Below are positions 28,501 through 40,677 of a DNA stretch of 64,000 nucleotides, piece after piece. The notes below the pieces were generated by a model that was not told the DNA's origin, made no database searches, and was given only the letters and a program-made list of their open reading frames with translations. The translations under genes and the position numbers were made by a program. Positions within the stretch are counted from its first letter, which is position 1. Each line of letters begins with the position of its first letter. The stretch comes from Albifimbria verrucaria (Eukaryota; Ascomycota; Sordariomycetes; Hypocreales; Stachybotryaceae): positions 1,922,001-1,986,000 of the forward strand of contig JAHREC010000013.1 of assembly GCA_020081605.1 (NCBI GenBank). Direction: 5' to 3'.

Positions 28501-29242
28501 TGAATCGTCACCCAGACAGGAAGTCGGCGCCATTGATTACTCTCAGAATGGGCAAGATGATTATTGGCCAGGCGATTTGCCAGCTTGCCATCACCTTTGT
28601 ATTGCATTTCGCTGGCTGGAAACTCCTGGGCTACAAGAGCACTGATGATCCTCGAAGGCTGAAGACACTTGTCTTCAATACCTTCGTCTGGCTGCAAATT
28701 TTCAATGAAGTCAAGTGAGTAGTGTTGAAACACGAACACCTCTGGTATAGAAGTTAACAAGTTTTCTCTAGCAACCGGCGCCTCGATAACAAGCTCAATT
28801 TCCTTGAAGGCATCCACCGAAACCTCTTCTTTATTCTCATCAACCTGATCATGATTGGTGGCCAAGTGCTCATCATATTTGTGGGAGGCGAGGCGTTCAA
28901 AATTGTCCGACTCGACGGCAAGGAATGGGGCTTGTCGATCGGTCTGGGAGCACTTTCACTGCCTGTCGGCGCTCTGATTAGACTTACGCCGGACTCCTGG
29001 ATTGCCTCATGCCTGCCATGGTCTCTGCGCAAGGCCTGGGCCCCTGAGACCATTAGTGAGGGATACCAGGAGATGACGAGAATGATGACTTCAGACCTCC
29101 ATTGCGGGTTATGAGCTCGATTCGTGGAAAGAGAGTAGAGCAACACATCGGATTTAGAGCTCGTTTGCATGAGATAAAAGAGAAAACAAAGGAAAAGATA
29201 AACGTCCATGAGAAACAGGACGGGACCGTTAGCAAGGTATAA
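25530..29242 (+). CDS. Calcium-transporting P-type ATPase (PMCA/Pmc1 type)
   Basis: Pumps Ca2+ from cytosol into vacuole or out of the cell. Seen in order: cytosolic N-terminus; first membrane hairpin (VLILLTIAAVVSLALG, and VEGVAIMVAIVIVVLVG); actuator domain with the DESSATGESD motif; second pair (ALLLFIVLFIKF and FITSVTVVVVAVPEGLPLA, with the PEGLP calcium site); phosphorylation motif CSDKTGTLTQNKM; nucleotide domain with FDSKNKYSAVVV and YVKGASE; MVTGDN and VTGDGTNDAPALK hinge; six C-terminal helices; tail PPLRVMSSIRGKRV. Introns: 26197-26256, 28155-28209, 28280-28331, 28715-28771. Frame breaks: missing bases at 26013-26018 (A run), 26508-26510 (T run), 26840-26843 (A run) and about 29060-29085, plus one extra C near 26928. 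Corrected length 1163 aa. ATG 25530 gives MASAEPESDP. Confidence 0.93.
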
Positions 29243-29915
29243 CTATGGAGGTCAGCGAACCTGCCAGGGCCTTGTTTACGGGCCGCTTCTATCTCACTGT
29301 TTTATTATTTTCGAAAAGCGAGGAGATACCTGAGGAAATATTGGAAACGAATCTCGCCCGAAGATCGTAGGGTAGTGTCGGTCTAGGGGTTGAGTTGTAA
29401 TCATACTTTGAGCTTTCTTTTTAATTGACTACGGTTTCTTCAGAAGATAGTTTTTAATCTCATTATCTTCCTTTCATACCCAAGAGTGAGCCTGGTTCGT
29501 TGAGTTGCGGGATATCCAGGCAGTCATTGCCATGTAATAAATATAGGTAGATATAAAGCCCATCAGTTGATGTATGAGTACTAAGGTAGGTATTCCAACT
29601 TTCGAGCACATAGTAGGCGAGTGCGCTCATGGTAATGTCAACATAATCCACACTGTACTGTACGTACCGTCTTACATAAACAAGGCTGTGTGGCTCATGC
29701 GGAAAGGAGAGGATGTGAGTAGTGGGGCTTGACGCCTGTGGCGCTGGCCAATCAGTGAATACCTAAACCTGTCTCCGGGAGTTCGCGAATTTCCACTGGC
29801 CTGACCTCTCAAGACCTTCTTTGCAATCCTCACGAAGCCTTCGACGACCAAGCCTTTCCGGCCCCTACCAGATTGAGACTATAATTCGAGTGCTCAATTG
29901 CACCGCGCCGCCACG
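29243..29915. other. Spacer ATPase / QCR9
   Basis: 673 bp, AT-rich in its middle, containing the ATPase 3' flank and the QCR9 promoter. No gene seen. Confidence 0.45.
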
Positions 29916-30357
29916 ATGGTAAGCTTCCGATTATCCCGAGGCAGCAGCCGTCGGCGACACATGCTAATCGCGCAATCCGCAGTCTTTCACCAACCAGCTC
30001 TTCAGGCACGTCCCTCAACGATTGCGAACGTAAACGAAGCTATTACTGACTCGGAGCGACCTGTAGCACCGTCTTCCGCAAGAACTACTTCATGCTGACC
30101 GCCGTGTTCGCTGCCGGCTTCGCCTTCGAGGTGTACGAACTGCCCCGACCTTGACGCTACACATTGGATGATGGGCGGTGCTGACTGGATGACAGGAGCT
30201 ACAACAAGACCATGGACAAGGTCTGGGACAACCTGAACCGCGGCGTGAGTGCTAGCCAACCCAATGGGAAGACGACCGCAATGCTAACGAGATGTGCCAG
30301 CGCCAATGGAAGGATATTCGTCACAAGTACGTTGAGGCCGGTGACGACGAGGAATAA
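29916..30357 (+). CDS. QCR9: Cytochrome bc1 complex subunit 9 (Qcr9)
   Basis: Small single-span subunit of respiratory complex III in the inner mitochondrial membrane. Spliced product of 65 aa: MSFTNQLF, then STVFRKNYFMLTAVF, hydrophobic span AAGFAFEV, and matrix or intermembrane tail DKVWDNLNRGRQWKDIRHKY ending EAGDDEE. Five exons totalling exactly 198 bases: 29916-29918 (only the ATG), 29983-30005, 30067-30132, 30196-30244, 30301-30357. Introns 29919-29982 (GTAAGC), 30006-30066 (GC-AG, donor GCACGT), 30133-30195 (GTACGA), 30245-30300 (GTGAGT). The GC donor is forced by phase: the GT alternative four bases later gives the wrong frame. No base correction is needed. Confidence 0.9.
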
Positions 30358-31345
30358 AGAGATTCAGGACCATGGCTACGACTGGAATAGAAGAGGTTCC
30401 TGTGCGTTGTGTGTATCATGTACAATTTCATAGGGAATAGAGGCGCATGCCGAGCACAACATCCGCTGAATTGACTGCTCAATATCCATACATGAACGAA
30501 CCGATGGGGATAAAACGCCGAGAGCGAAAACCCGGTATCTTTTCATCATGGCTCCTGATTTGACGACGGTTTATAAAGGCTATTTAAGATGTGTGCATGT
30601 CATTGTGGCTACAGCAAAGCCGAGGTATTGAATTGAAGATGTGGATGTGGGCAGAGACGCTGTGATTCCGGACGTCCCAGCATGATGCCAAACCCTAGAA
30701 ATACAAGCAGGACAAGGCGCTCATATTCAGTATCCTCAACGAGGGTTTTGGCACTCTTTAGTGAATGCGACCGTTGGTGGTAGGCAGGCAGGCAGGCATC
30801 CCGGCCATGACGACCTGATATGTTAGTCAGGCATTTTCAGGTGGCCAGGACAAGCTGACGTCGATTTGTCACCGAGGGTTCACTGACGTGCCGATAACAG
30901 CTTCTGTACACCGCACTTATTAGCGTCAAGCGTAGTTGCGTAGGTACCTACCTTGCCTACCTTGCCTACTAATGTGGGCAGGCGCAGCACCTACAGTCAG
31001 TTGTACTAACAGTTGTACTAACCATAACCACTGGTTTACTGCTTGATAGAGTGTTACGCCAACTTCCACCTTTACACCCCAACGTTTGGCAATGCTCTTT
31101 TGCCCGTCGCATGGGGTAAACCGAACTGAGCTTCCTCATCAATCTGCTTCTCTCTCGTCTATTTTCTCATCAGTTCCATGATTTTATTGTCACGTCCGTA
31201 AATTGTTCTTGTCCCCGAGTCGGTCCTCTAAACCCCCTCTACGGCCCGAAACCCCACCTCGACCAACATCACTTTTTGATACATCTTCGACGCAGCGAAC
31301 GATCGGGCTGTACACGTTGGCCAATATCAGAATGAGACATTGATC
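30358..31345. promoter_or_regulatory. Spacer QCR9 / UBR1
   Basis: 988 bp. Contains short tandem GGCA copies (about 30783-30800) and repeated TACCT/CTTGCC units at 30940-30975. No open frame of note; it holds the UBR1 promoter and leader. Confidence 0.4.
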
Positions 31346-34300
31346 ATGGAGCCGCCAACTTCGACACAGGAGCAGCAGCTCTGTCAGTTTCTGGCAGAGC
31401 TCCCAGTCCGGTTCGACTACCGATACACCGAGGAGGCATCGCGGGAGCTGTTAACCAACCTGTTCTGGTCTCTGGCTGGTGGGAAGCATGAGTACATGCG
31501 GCTTCTCTTCCCCGAGGGCAAGCCTTCCGCTTCCCTCAAGCTCAGCGAAGCTCAAGGAGCTGTCGAGGGTGCCGAATACACGGAAGCCGCTCGAGGTAAA
31601 CGGTGTGGCCACATCTTCAAGCCTGGCGAGGCTTCCTACATGTGCCGGACCTGCGGCACTGACGAGACATGCTGCCTCTGCAGCCGGTGCTTCGACTCGA
31701 CAGATCACACAGGCCATTTAGTCCGGATCCAGATCTCAGTAGGAAATAGTGGCTGCTGTGACTGTGGCGACGACGAGGCCTGGAAGACCCCTCTGGTTTG
31801 CACAATTCATTCTGACATCGATGCTGGACCACACAAAGGAAAAGGCAAAGAAGCGCCTAGCTTACCTGAGGACCTTGCGGCGAACCTTCGTATGACGATT
31901 GGCCGAGTCTTCGATTACATGTGCGACGTAATTTCGTGTGCTCCTGAGCAGCTACGACAAGCCAAATCAGCAGAGAGTATAGCCACGGACGAAGAGACAT
32001 CACGCCTCTTCCCCAGGTGTACTGCACTGAGGATCAGCCATGCAACGAATATGCATTGGTTCTCTGGAATGACGAGAAGCATACAGTGCAAGAGGTCCAA
32101 GACCAAATCGCTCGTGCTTGCAGGAAAAGTCGCAGACAAGCTTCCAAGGATGCCTGGGAGGTTGACGCCGTTGGGCGTAGCATCCTGATCTATCGCGCAG
32201 ACATAGATCAGCTTCTCCATATGGCGAGGATTATGGAAGCCATCAGGGTCACGGTGACAATCCGGTCAGCGAGAGACACATTCCGCGAGCAAATGTGCGG
32301 CACCATTGTTGAATGGCTTAGTGACATCTCTAATTGCTCAGTTGGCCAAGACAATCACATTTTGCGTCGCACAGTTTGCGAAGAAGTCATGAAGCCTTGG
32401 CGCGAAGGAAGTTTGGCATCAAAGACTGCTGGGCTCATCGACGACGAGGAAGAGGATGAGCAGAGTTTGCAGGCGACCGCTCGACTGCACGGTGTCAATG
32501 CAAGGTTCATCTTGGCGCTTCGTGCTGCCGCTGCCGGTAATCAAACCGGTATACTAGGTGTTGAAGACATCGATAGCGATGAAGATGCCGATATGGACGA
32601 TCAAGACGATGGATCACCGTCGAGCTCTGTTGCTGGCGGTGATGATGACGAGGAAGACGACATCTTGATGGTCGATACGAGAGCCGATGTGAACGATTTG
32701 AGTATGAACTGGAGCCAATCTGACCAAGCCTTGGAAGAGGACGAGGCAACGATGGCCGGATACCCCCACCACCACCACCACCCCCAGCTAACGCTCGGTC
32801 AGCGCCTAGAGAGAGAGACGGCACGCCGTCGGATTCTGATACTGCAGAACCGTCGGTAGCCCCGACTGTTTTCCCCAAGGCAAATGCGGATATACCAAAG
32901 ACACCCGGTAAGACGGAGAAGGTTACCCCTAAGCCCGGGAGATATTGGCTTGAAACACCTGCTATATACACTCAGCGCGAGAACGTCTCTCCGGCCGAGG
33001 ACGTATTTCAACGCGTCCGTTTAGACTGGCTGCTACTCTTCGACTTGAGGATGTGGAAGAAGGTCAGAATCGACCTCCGCTCGCTCTACATCGCAACTGT
33101 TGTACAAATACCTGAGTTCAAGAGGGTGTTGGCGCTTCGCTTCGCCAGTCTCTACACCATCCTAGCCCAGCTGTATCTTGTCGGAGATCGGGAGCCAGAT
33201 CATTCCATTATCATGCTCTCTCTTCAGATGTTAACAACACCTTCCATCACAGCCGAAGTTGTTGAGCGAGGCAACTTCTTGAGCAGTCTGATAGCCATCC
33301 TCTACACGTTTCTGACAACTAGACAGGTCGGACACCCATGGGATGTCTCTCCAGATGCGGTGTTGGCCTTTGAGAGCGGTTCTGTTACGAACCGACGTAT
33401 GTACCATTTCTACCAGGATCTTAAGTACCTATTTGGATCCACGCATGTCCAGGAGCGTGTGAGATATGAGCAGAGGTATCTGATGCAGTTTCTGGACCTC
33501 GTCAAGCTTCACCAGTGTATCGGTCCCAATGTGAGGGCAGTTGTTGAACACGTCGAGTACGAGGCAGATTCTTGGATAACGGCCTCACTCGTTACACGAC
33601 AAATCAACCTGCAAGCCAGAAATCTTGCCGAAGCATTCCGGGACTGCCCGGCGGATGAGATCCATTACCTGCAGCAGGCTATACGGTTTACCGCAAAAAC
33701 AGTAATCATTAATTCAATTGGCGCTGAGAGACATCGATTCAAGCAAGGGAGATCAAGGACGAGGTCAGGTTTAAAACTCTGGTGGATTTCGAGTTCGAGA
33801 AGGAGTCTACCTCCTACGATGTCGTCAAGTTCGTTGTCGAAAAAGACCCCATTACTTTCCATCATGCTCTTCATTACACACTATCCTGGCTTATTGAATG
33901 TGGACGATCTCTGCCAGCTTCTAATATGCGAGCGTTGTTGAGCTTCACATCCCACGAGCTCAGGGCTCAGCCAAAATTGATGGGCCGCCCTCAAATACCG
34001 CGGAAAGACCTTGCCCCGAGGATTATCTTATGGCGGCTTTCGATTTCCCACTTCGCGTCTGCGCATGGCTCGCTCAGATCAAGGCCAATATGTGGGTGCG
34101 CAACGGTATCAGCCTACGACATCAAGCGAGCACGTACCGCGGTGTAGGACAAAGAGACGTCACACATCACCGTGATATCTTCCTTTTACAAGTTGCAATG
34201 GTTGTATGCAATCCGAGTCGAATGCTTGCTTCGATTATAGACCGATTTGGGATGGACAGTTGGGTGAAGGGCTTCTACGAGATGAAGTCCGAAGCCCAGG

Positions 34301-37300
34301 ATGATAACCAACACTTAGATATTGTGGAGGATATGATTCACTTGCTGATTGTTCTTCTAAGCGATCGGACGTCTCTTGCCGGATCCGATGATGAACCTGC
34401 TTCAAGAATGCAAGCAATGCGGCGCGACATCATTCATGTGCTTTGTTTCAAGCCATTATCCTTCAACGAGATATGCAATAAGCTGCCCGAGCGATACCAA
34501 GAACAGGAGGACTTCCATCGCGTTCTTGAAGAGATGGCCAGTTTCAAGCCACCGGAGGGCGTTTCCGATGTTGGCACCTTCGAGCTACGACCCGAATATA
34601 TTGAGGAAATCGACCCATACATCGCGCATTACAACAAAAACCAACGGGAAGAGTCAGAGATGGCATGTAGGAAAAGATTGGCCAAGAAGACTGGTAAACC
34701 GGTGGAGGATATTGTTTATGAACCAAAGATGCGACCGATTCCTTCAGGTTTGTTTGAAGACCTGAGTGCTTTCACTGGGACAGGCATCTTCGCTCAAATC
34801 ATCTATTACTCTCTCCTATACCCCGTCGTTGCCCAAAGGCTCACGCCATCGGTTCCGTCAACAAGACTCGAGACATTCTTGCAAGTGGTTCTGCACCTTG
34901 TTTTGATCGCTATCCTCGAAGACAAAACAAACGAAGACGACATGAATGATGAATCCTCAAAATCATTTAGTCACATTGCCCTAGTCACGCCCGCTCGAAG
35001 TGTCATGCCGGAGGCAACTACCTCTAGAACCATCGTTTCCATTTTGAATTTGATGGCAAGCAAAGACGAGTTCAAAGCAGTTCATCCCAAGATTGCCCTG
35101 GTCCTGAGACGTCTCAGACAAAAAGACCACGAGCATTTGAGGCAGCCTATGTGAACATGGGAGTGTCGGTTGATCGCATTAACACTGCTTCTCCGGCAGT
35201 TAACTCAATCGAGGAGGAGCGAGAGCGTAAAAGAAGGCCGCGCTCAGCCGTCAAGCTAAAGTTATGGCGCAGTTCCAACAGCAACAAAAGAGCTTTTTGG
35301 AGAACCAAGGAGCAGTAGACTGGGGCTCCGACTTGGAAGAGGATGAGGACGAGCCGAACCAAGTTGAAGACCAAAAACACAACTGGAAATATCCAACTGG
35401 TACGTGTATTCTATGTCAAGAGGATGCCGATGATCGACGTCTCTATGGCACGTTCACCCTCATCAACGAGAGCCGGATTTTACGACAAACGGATTTCCAA
35501 GATCCCGATCTAGTAAGAGAAGCTTCACAAACACCATGCAATCTCGATCGGTCTGCAGAGGATATCAGGCCGTTTGGAATCGCTCATGAAAATCGGAAAA
35601 TGGTCGAAAAGGTCAATACCCAAGGTCAGACTTTCCTAGCAGAAAAGCAGACAATCGCGAAAGGATTCAAGCCGGAAAATGCGCGACCTGGTCCGGTGGC
35701 TAGTGGATGCGGACATATGATGCATTATCGCTGTTTTGAGGTGTACTACGAAGCTACAAATCGACGACACACCCACCAGATTGCTCGCCATCATCCCGAA
35801 GACACCAGGCTCAATGAGTTTGTCTGCCCCTTATGCAAAGCCCTTGGTAACGTCTTTCTACCCATTGTTTGGAAGGGGTTAGATGAATCTTATCCTGGGC
35901 CCCTTCAGCCACAAACCTCGTTCGACACATTTTTGGATGGGCAAATGGGCAGCACTTATGGCCTAGGCGATAGCAAGGCTCGCGAGCTGTCTGAACCTAT
36001 CGTACCGGAAATCTTGACACCAAGCTTGCCCGGAAGCCTTGTAGAAACAATGGCACATCCGCAGGCACTCAATGAAACGACTTGGGGAAGAGACGACGGC
36101 GAAATGCACTCTTCTATAACAGGCACCCCTGCAAGTGTCTCATTCTCGGCCACTGGCACTCCAGAAGCAAATTTTGCTGCAGGATCTGGTAACACTGGGA
36201 ATCAAATTGTTGGCGAGCTTCTCACAGCTTATCGCCGACTCAGGGATACGCTTCAATCCAACAAGCTCAAGTCGCGTCATCCCTTGAATAATAAGATCGA
36301 TGAACCAGATGAGCTATGTTCAAGCGACACTATCATCCAAGCAGTGGGCTTCTCCATATCGGCGGCGGAGATTCAGCAACGTGGAGTAGAAGTGCAGCCA
36401 GGCTCTACGCTCCTAGACAAGATACCAGAGCAAGTCCTCACTCACCTTCGCATACTCGCTGAAACCGCATCTTCGTACATTACTGTTGGCTCTCGCCACG
36501 CAACTCGCGAGGATCTTGTGACGGCTGAATTTCGCAAGGATACAGAAAGGCAGCACTGTTCCCTGTTCATGTCCAGATATTTCGGCACAGTTACGCCACA
36601 CGCTCGCCGGCCGTTGGATGTCTACCCGCCACTTCTTAGCCAAGACCCCTTCCTTTTCCTAGTAGAATGCGCATACGGCTTGGTGCCATCACAGAAGGTG
36701 GATATCTCTCACGTCATGAGGCTATGCTACTTAGCTGAAATCGTCAAAACGGTCTTTCATATGGGTCGAAACATGCCAGTGGCCATGTGGGTTGGTACTC
36801 TTACGAACAGACAAACCCAAGACCCGATGATGCATAACTTTGCCGATTTTGCACTATCAATCACCAAATCGGCCATGGAGTATCAGGCAACTCGACGTCC
36901 CGAGGCTATGCAAGACGAACCGAATTTAGGTTTCCAGCAACCCGGGGTGGACACGTTGGAGGGGTGGTACACATTCACGAAGAAGTACGCCCTCACGTTC
37001 CTGAGAAAATGTGTGGTCTTTCTCTATGTTAGATATGGAGTGAATTTCAACACTCACATCTCGGCGAACCCTGATGCGGAAGAGCTGGAGCGGCTGACGG
37101 AGGCTTTACGAATGCCATCCTTTGACCAGATGTGCGCATCCATGACGCTGAATGCGGCAACCTGCGGTTGGCCAAGCACAACGGAAGCACTTGTTACGGC
37201 ATGGGTCAAGCATCAGGTCCTATGGCCGCGAAGCTACTCGGACATGCCCCAATCGGCGGTCCTCAGCCATCCTGGCATCTTCGAACTGGTCGGGCTGCCT

Positions 37301-37815
37301 AAAAACTTCGATACGCTCATCGAAGAAGCCACCCGGAGAAAGTGCCCGACCACAGGCAAGGATCTCACAGATCCGGTCATATGTCTATTCTGCGGTGAAA
37401 TGTTTTGTAGCCAAGGGACTTGCTGCCAGCAAAGAGATACGGCAGACAGAGAGCTGACGGTAATCGGCGGAGCGCAGCAGCATATGCGCAGGTAAGCTAA
37501 CCCTAGTCGACCCGCGTGCGCATTTCTTTTTACTAACGTGGCTGTAGATGTCAAGGGAACATGGCAGTGGTGCTCAATATTCGAAAGTGCTCCACCATTT
37601 ACCTCTTCCGCATGTCGGGATCCTTTGGGCCCGCACCATACATTGACAAGTATGGAGAGACGGATCCGCAGCTGCGACACTCTCGACAGCTTTACTTAAA
37701 CCAGAAGCGGTACGACTCTCTGATTCGGAACACGGTACTGAGCCACGGGGTGCCGAGCCTCATCAGTCGAAAGTTGGAAGCCGAGATCAACAACGGTGGC
37801 TGGGACACATTTTAG
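31346..37815 (+). CDS. UBR1: N-end-rule E3 ubiquitin ligase Ubr1
   Basis: Recognises destabilising N-terminal residues and, with an E2, ubiquitylates them for the proteasome. Seen: UBR box zinc finger (KRCGHIFKPGEASYMCRTCG, CCLCSRCFDSTDHTGH, CCDCGDDEAWK; residues about 80-150); ClpS-like N-domain (YCTEDQPCNEYALVLWNDEK) for bulky hydrophobic ends; acidic stretch around 410-450; RING-H2 (TCILCQEDADDRR ... CGHMMHYRCFE ... CPLCKALG); and C-terminal autoinhibitory region ending NNGGWDTF. Intron 37492-37547 (GTAAGC, branch CTAAC, TAG). Six missing single bases: C run 32011-32014, near 32762-32780, near 33750, C run 34014-34017, near 35138, near 35235. Corrected length 2139 aa. ATG 31346 (MEPPTSTQEQQL) chosen; a TTG two codons earlier is unlikely. 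Confidence 0.94.
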
Positions 37816-37820
37816 ACGTG

Positions 37821-37844
37821 GGGTTGGGTTGGGTTGGGTTGGGT
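37821..37844 (+). repeat. GGGTT pentamer microsatellite
   Basis: Four GGGTT units plus GGGT immediately after the UBR1 stop. It differs from the fungal telomere unit TTAGGG, so it is not taken as telomeric. Confidence 0.9.
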
Positions 37845-38211
37845 AAGAGTAGATGAGTATACGAGACTCGTGTGAGTGTTTGAAGGAGAGGTGCAGCTTA
37901 AAGGAGTAGAGTTTTGGGAAAGGGGGTGTCGTGGAAGGGGTTTGGGTTGCATGAAGAAGACGAGAGGAGACGCTATGAACCATTGACAGGATAGGAAAGA
38001 CATGGCGATATGGTATACGGCATGGGGAGCAAACAGTTGGTTTAAGAGAATCACTCAAAGGATAGTGGCTGTCGACTACGGGTTTGGTTGATAGCAAAAT
38101 ACAAGAAGAAATTGAAACAGGATACGTTGGTGGTGGCAACAGTGGTAGTGGTGGTGGTGGTGGTGAGATGATGTGGTTATTATTGTATGCATGCACAGAG
38201 TAACTACAAGG

Positions 38212-38243
38212 TAACTATAACTATAACTATAACTATAACTATA
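38212..38243 (+). repeat. TAACTA hexamer microsatellite
   Basis: About five perfect tandem TAACTA units. Confidence 0.9.
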
Positions 38244-38664
38244 CTCCTGTACATACTCTGAATGGTGTGCTTCACTTACCTAGGTACCGTATAGTAGGTA
38301 GGTATATGGAACAGTGGTATAATCATTTTTGGGGTTGACCAAGCACCGAGGTACCGTTCGGGGTCGCGTGACAAGGACGGTGGGCGGCTGGTGGGCGGCT
38401 GGCGCAGGTACAGGCAGAGGTACCGGTACGGACACCCTGGACATGCGTATGGGTGGTTTTGGAGGCTGAGGCTGGCGACCTGAGGCCAATCAAGGGGAAG
38501 AATTGCAACCAGGCGCGTCGGGACCGTGGCTCACACGTCTGCAGGCAACGCAACAGAAAAAGGGTGTGTCGGATCGTCAGGATAATTAACCGTCGAAGCA
38601 ATCTCCCGCCTCTCTTTACGACTTCACTCGGTCGCGCAACGTAGCCCCAAGCCATCCAGAAACC

Positions 38665-40677
38665 ATGCGAGGCCGACGCTCCGGCCGCGCTGCCGCCAAG
38701 AGGGCCGCGGCTGCCCTGGGTAAGTGACTGTCTGTTTGTACCTTTGCCTGGCCTCGCCGTGCTACTTGCTAGCCTTTCTTCTTCCTCCTTCACATCATCA
38801 CCACCCATCCGTATCAGCCAACAGGTTGCGTCGCCGCCCATGCCCTGCGCGCATTTTCCTCTGTTGTCTTGAGTCGTGTGGCGCCTCCTTCTCTTTTTCC
38901 AACCTTCCCCGTCTTGTGTTTTGTTTTTTCTTCCTCCCTTCAACGCCCTCCAATCTCGTTCCGTTCTTCTCTTCTCTCGATAGCTCTGCCTCGCCAACCC
39001 CAGCGTTTCGCATCCCGCATTGCGCTTCGCACCGGCTCCAGCCATGGCGCCCAGGCAACGGATCCGATTGAGGCTAACGCGCGCTTCGAAATCCGCAGAG
39101 AGCACCCCCGCGGCTTTGCAGATGTTGACGACGAGCCCATGCCCGACGCCGACGCAAACGACGCATCCGAGCATGAAGAGCAGCCCGACCTGAACGACGA
39201 CGACGACGATGCCGATGAGAAAGAGGCTGATGCTCAAGACTCCGCCGACGATGACGCCGTGGAAAAGGATGAGGAATCAGAGGCTTCTGCCAAAGAGCCC
39301 ACGCCACCTCCCCAGCCTGTCATCCGAAGAAAGCGCCTGGGTCGCCCTCCCAAAAACAAGCCTCCGGACTGGGACAACATGGTGACCGTGTCCGAGCGAG
39401 AGGCCGACACCCCGCGACGGAGGGGCCGCGGTGGGTGGAGGGGCCGTGGCGGCAGGAAGGGCGGTCCTGCTGCGCCCAAGGCAGAGCAGGTCATTGACGC
39501 AGAGGGCACCGTGGCCGAGATTGTCGACGATGAGTGCGTGTTGCCAGAGGATCCCGAGGGTGAGACCAAGGTGGACAAGAACGGTAACCTCCAAGGTGGA
39601 CGCGACTACCGTTGCCGAACGTTCAAGGTCCTTGGGCGTGGAAACAGACTCTACATGTTGTCCACGGAACCTGCCCGTTGCGTTGGATTCAGGGACAGTT
39701 ACCTGTTTTTCACCAAGCACCGGAAGCTCTACAAGATCATTGTCGACGATGATGAGAAGCGGGACATGATTGAGCGCGAGATCATCCCTCATTCCTACAA
39801 GGGCCGCTCAATAGGTATTGTCACGGCCCGCTCCGTCTTCCGAGAGTTCGGCGCGAGGATTGTTGTGGGCGGCAAGCGCATCATTGACGACTACAACGTT
39901 GCCCAGGCCCGTGCCGACGGTGTCATTGAGGGTCAACTCGCCGACCCGGACGATCACTTCGTCGAGGGCGAGCCATACAACAAGAACCAGTACGTCGCGT
40001 GGCACGGCGCGAGTGCAGTCTACCACACCAATGTTCCCTCTGTCCCTGTTCCCAATGGCAAAATCGAGTCCAAGAAGCGCAAGGTCAATGTCAATGACAT
40101 GAATTGGATGTTGGAGCATGCTCGCGAGGCCAGGTATGAACAATCCCATGACTCTTTACCTTTGCTTACCTAGAGTGTCTGCTTGCTAACCTACGACAGC
40201 ACCTTTAATGCTGGAATCAATGCCATCAGGCGGTTGAACAACACCGGTGTCTACGACATCCACACGAATGTGATGCAGTATCCCAAGGCCATGCAACCAA
40301 CACGCGCTCGCATCGAGCAGGTTGCCCCAGAGGCGGAGGCGGCAGCTTCCAACGACAGCACTGTGTTTGGCCCAGTGAGTCTGAAGATGGCGCGCAATTT
40401 CTATGTGACGGATACGTATTACGAGGGCGCTCCTGCGGGTGTGACCTCCACGTTTTACGATAGGACAGACTCTTCGGACTTTCTGTCACAATTCAAGGGA
40501 CTCGGCGCTGTGCCAGACGACATCAAAGACCTACTGCCAGCAGAATGCAGAAAGGCTTTTGATGCTGCCGTGAGTCACGAGGAGGAGTGGGAATCACGCT
40601 GGGGACCAGAGGCGGAAAAGACTTCAAGGCGACAGCCTGTCATTGACAAGGCCATTGTCCCGTACAGCATGTCCTAG
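38665..40677 (+). CDS. RSC7: Chromatin-remodelling complex subunit Rsc7/Npl6 (Rsc7-Swp82 family)
   Basis: Subunit of the RSC nucleosome remodeller, nuclear. Seen: basic N-terminus (MRGRRSGRAAAKRAAAA), long acidic stretch (NDDDDDADEKEADAQD), an AT-hook-like core (RRKRLGRPPKNK), an RGG-like Arg/Gly patch, then the conserved family domain from VDDECVLPEDPEG through GRDYRCRTFKVLGRGNR, MLSTEPARCVGFRDSYLFF and SRxxMLEHA to TFNAGINAIRRLNNTGVYDIHTN and the C-terminal region. Intron 1 starts at 38720 (GTAAGT); its acceptor is uncertain. TAG at 38981-38983 keeps phase and gives 560 aa (264 bp intron); CAG at 39052-39054 looks attractive but is out of phase. Intron 2 at 40134-40199 is clear. No base correction needed. 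An internal Met could be used instead if exon 1 is wrong. Confidence 0.88.

Larger units (their letters stand above)
37816..38664. promoter_or_regulatory. Spacer UBR1 / RSC7 with three microsatellites
   Basis: 849 bp: UBR1 3' flank and RSC7 promoter. It holds a GGGTT run (37821-37844), a GGT-rich run (about 38129-38167) and a TAACTA hexamer run (38212-38243), then repeated GGTACC/TAGGTA words at 38278-38430. No gene. Confidence 0.6.

Noticed and set aside
37821..37844. Internal telomere repeat
   Set aside because: The unit is GGGTT, not TTAGGG, and the run is short and inside ordinary gene space.
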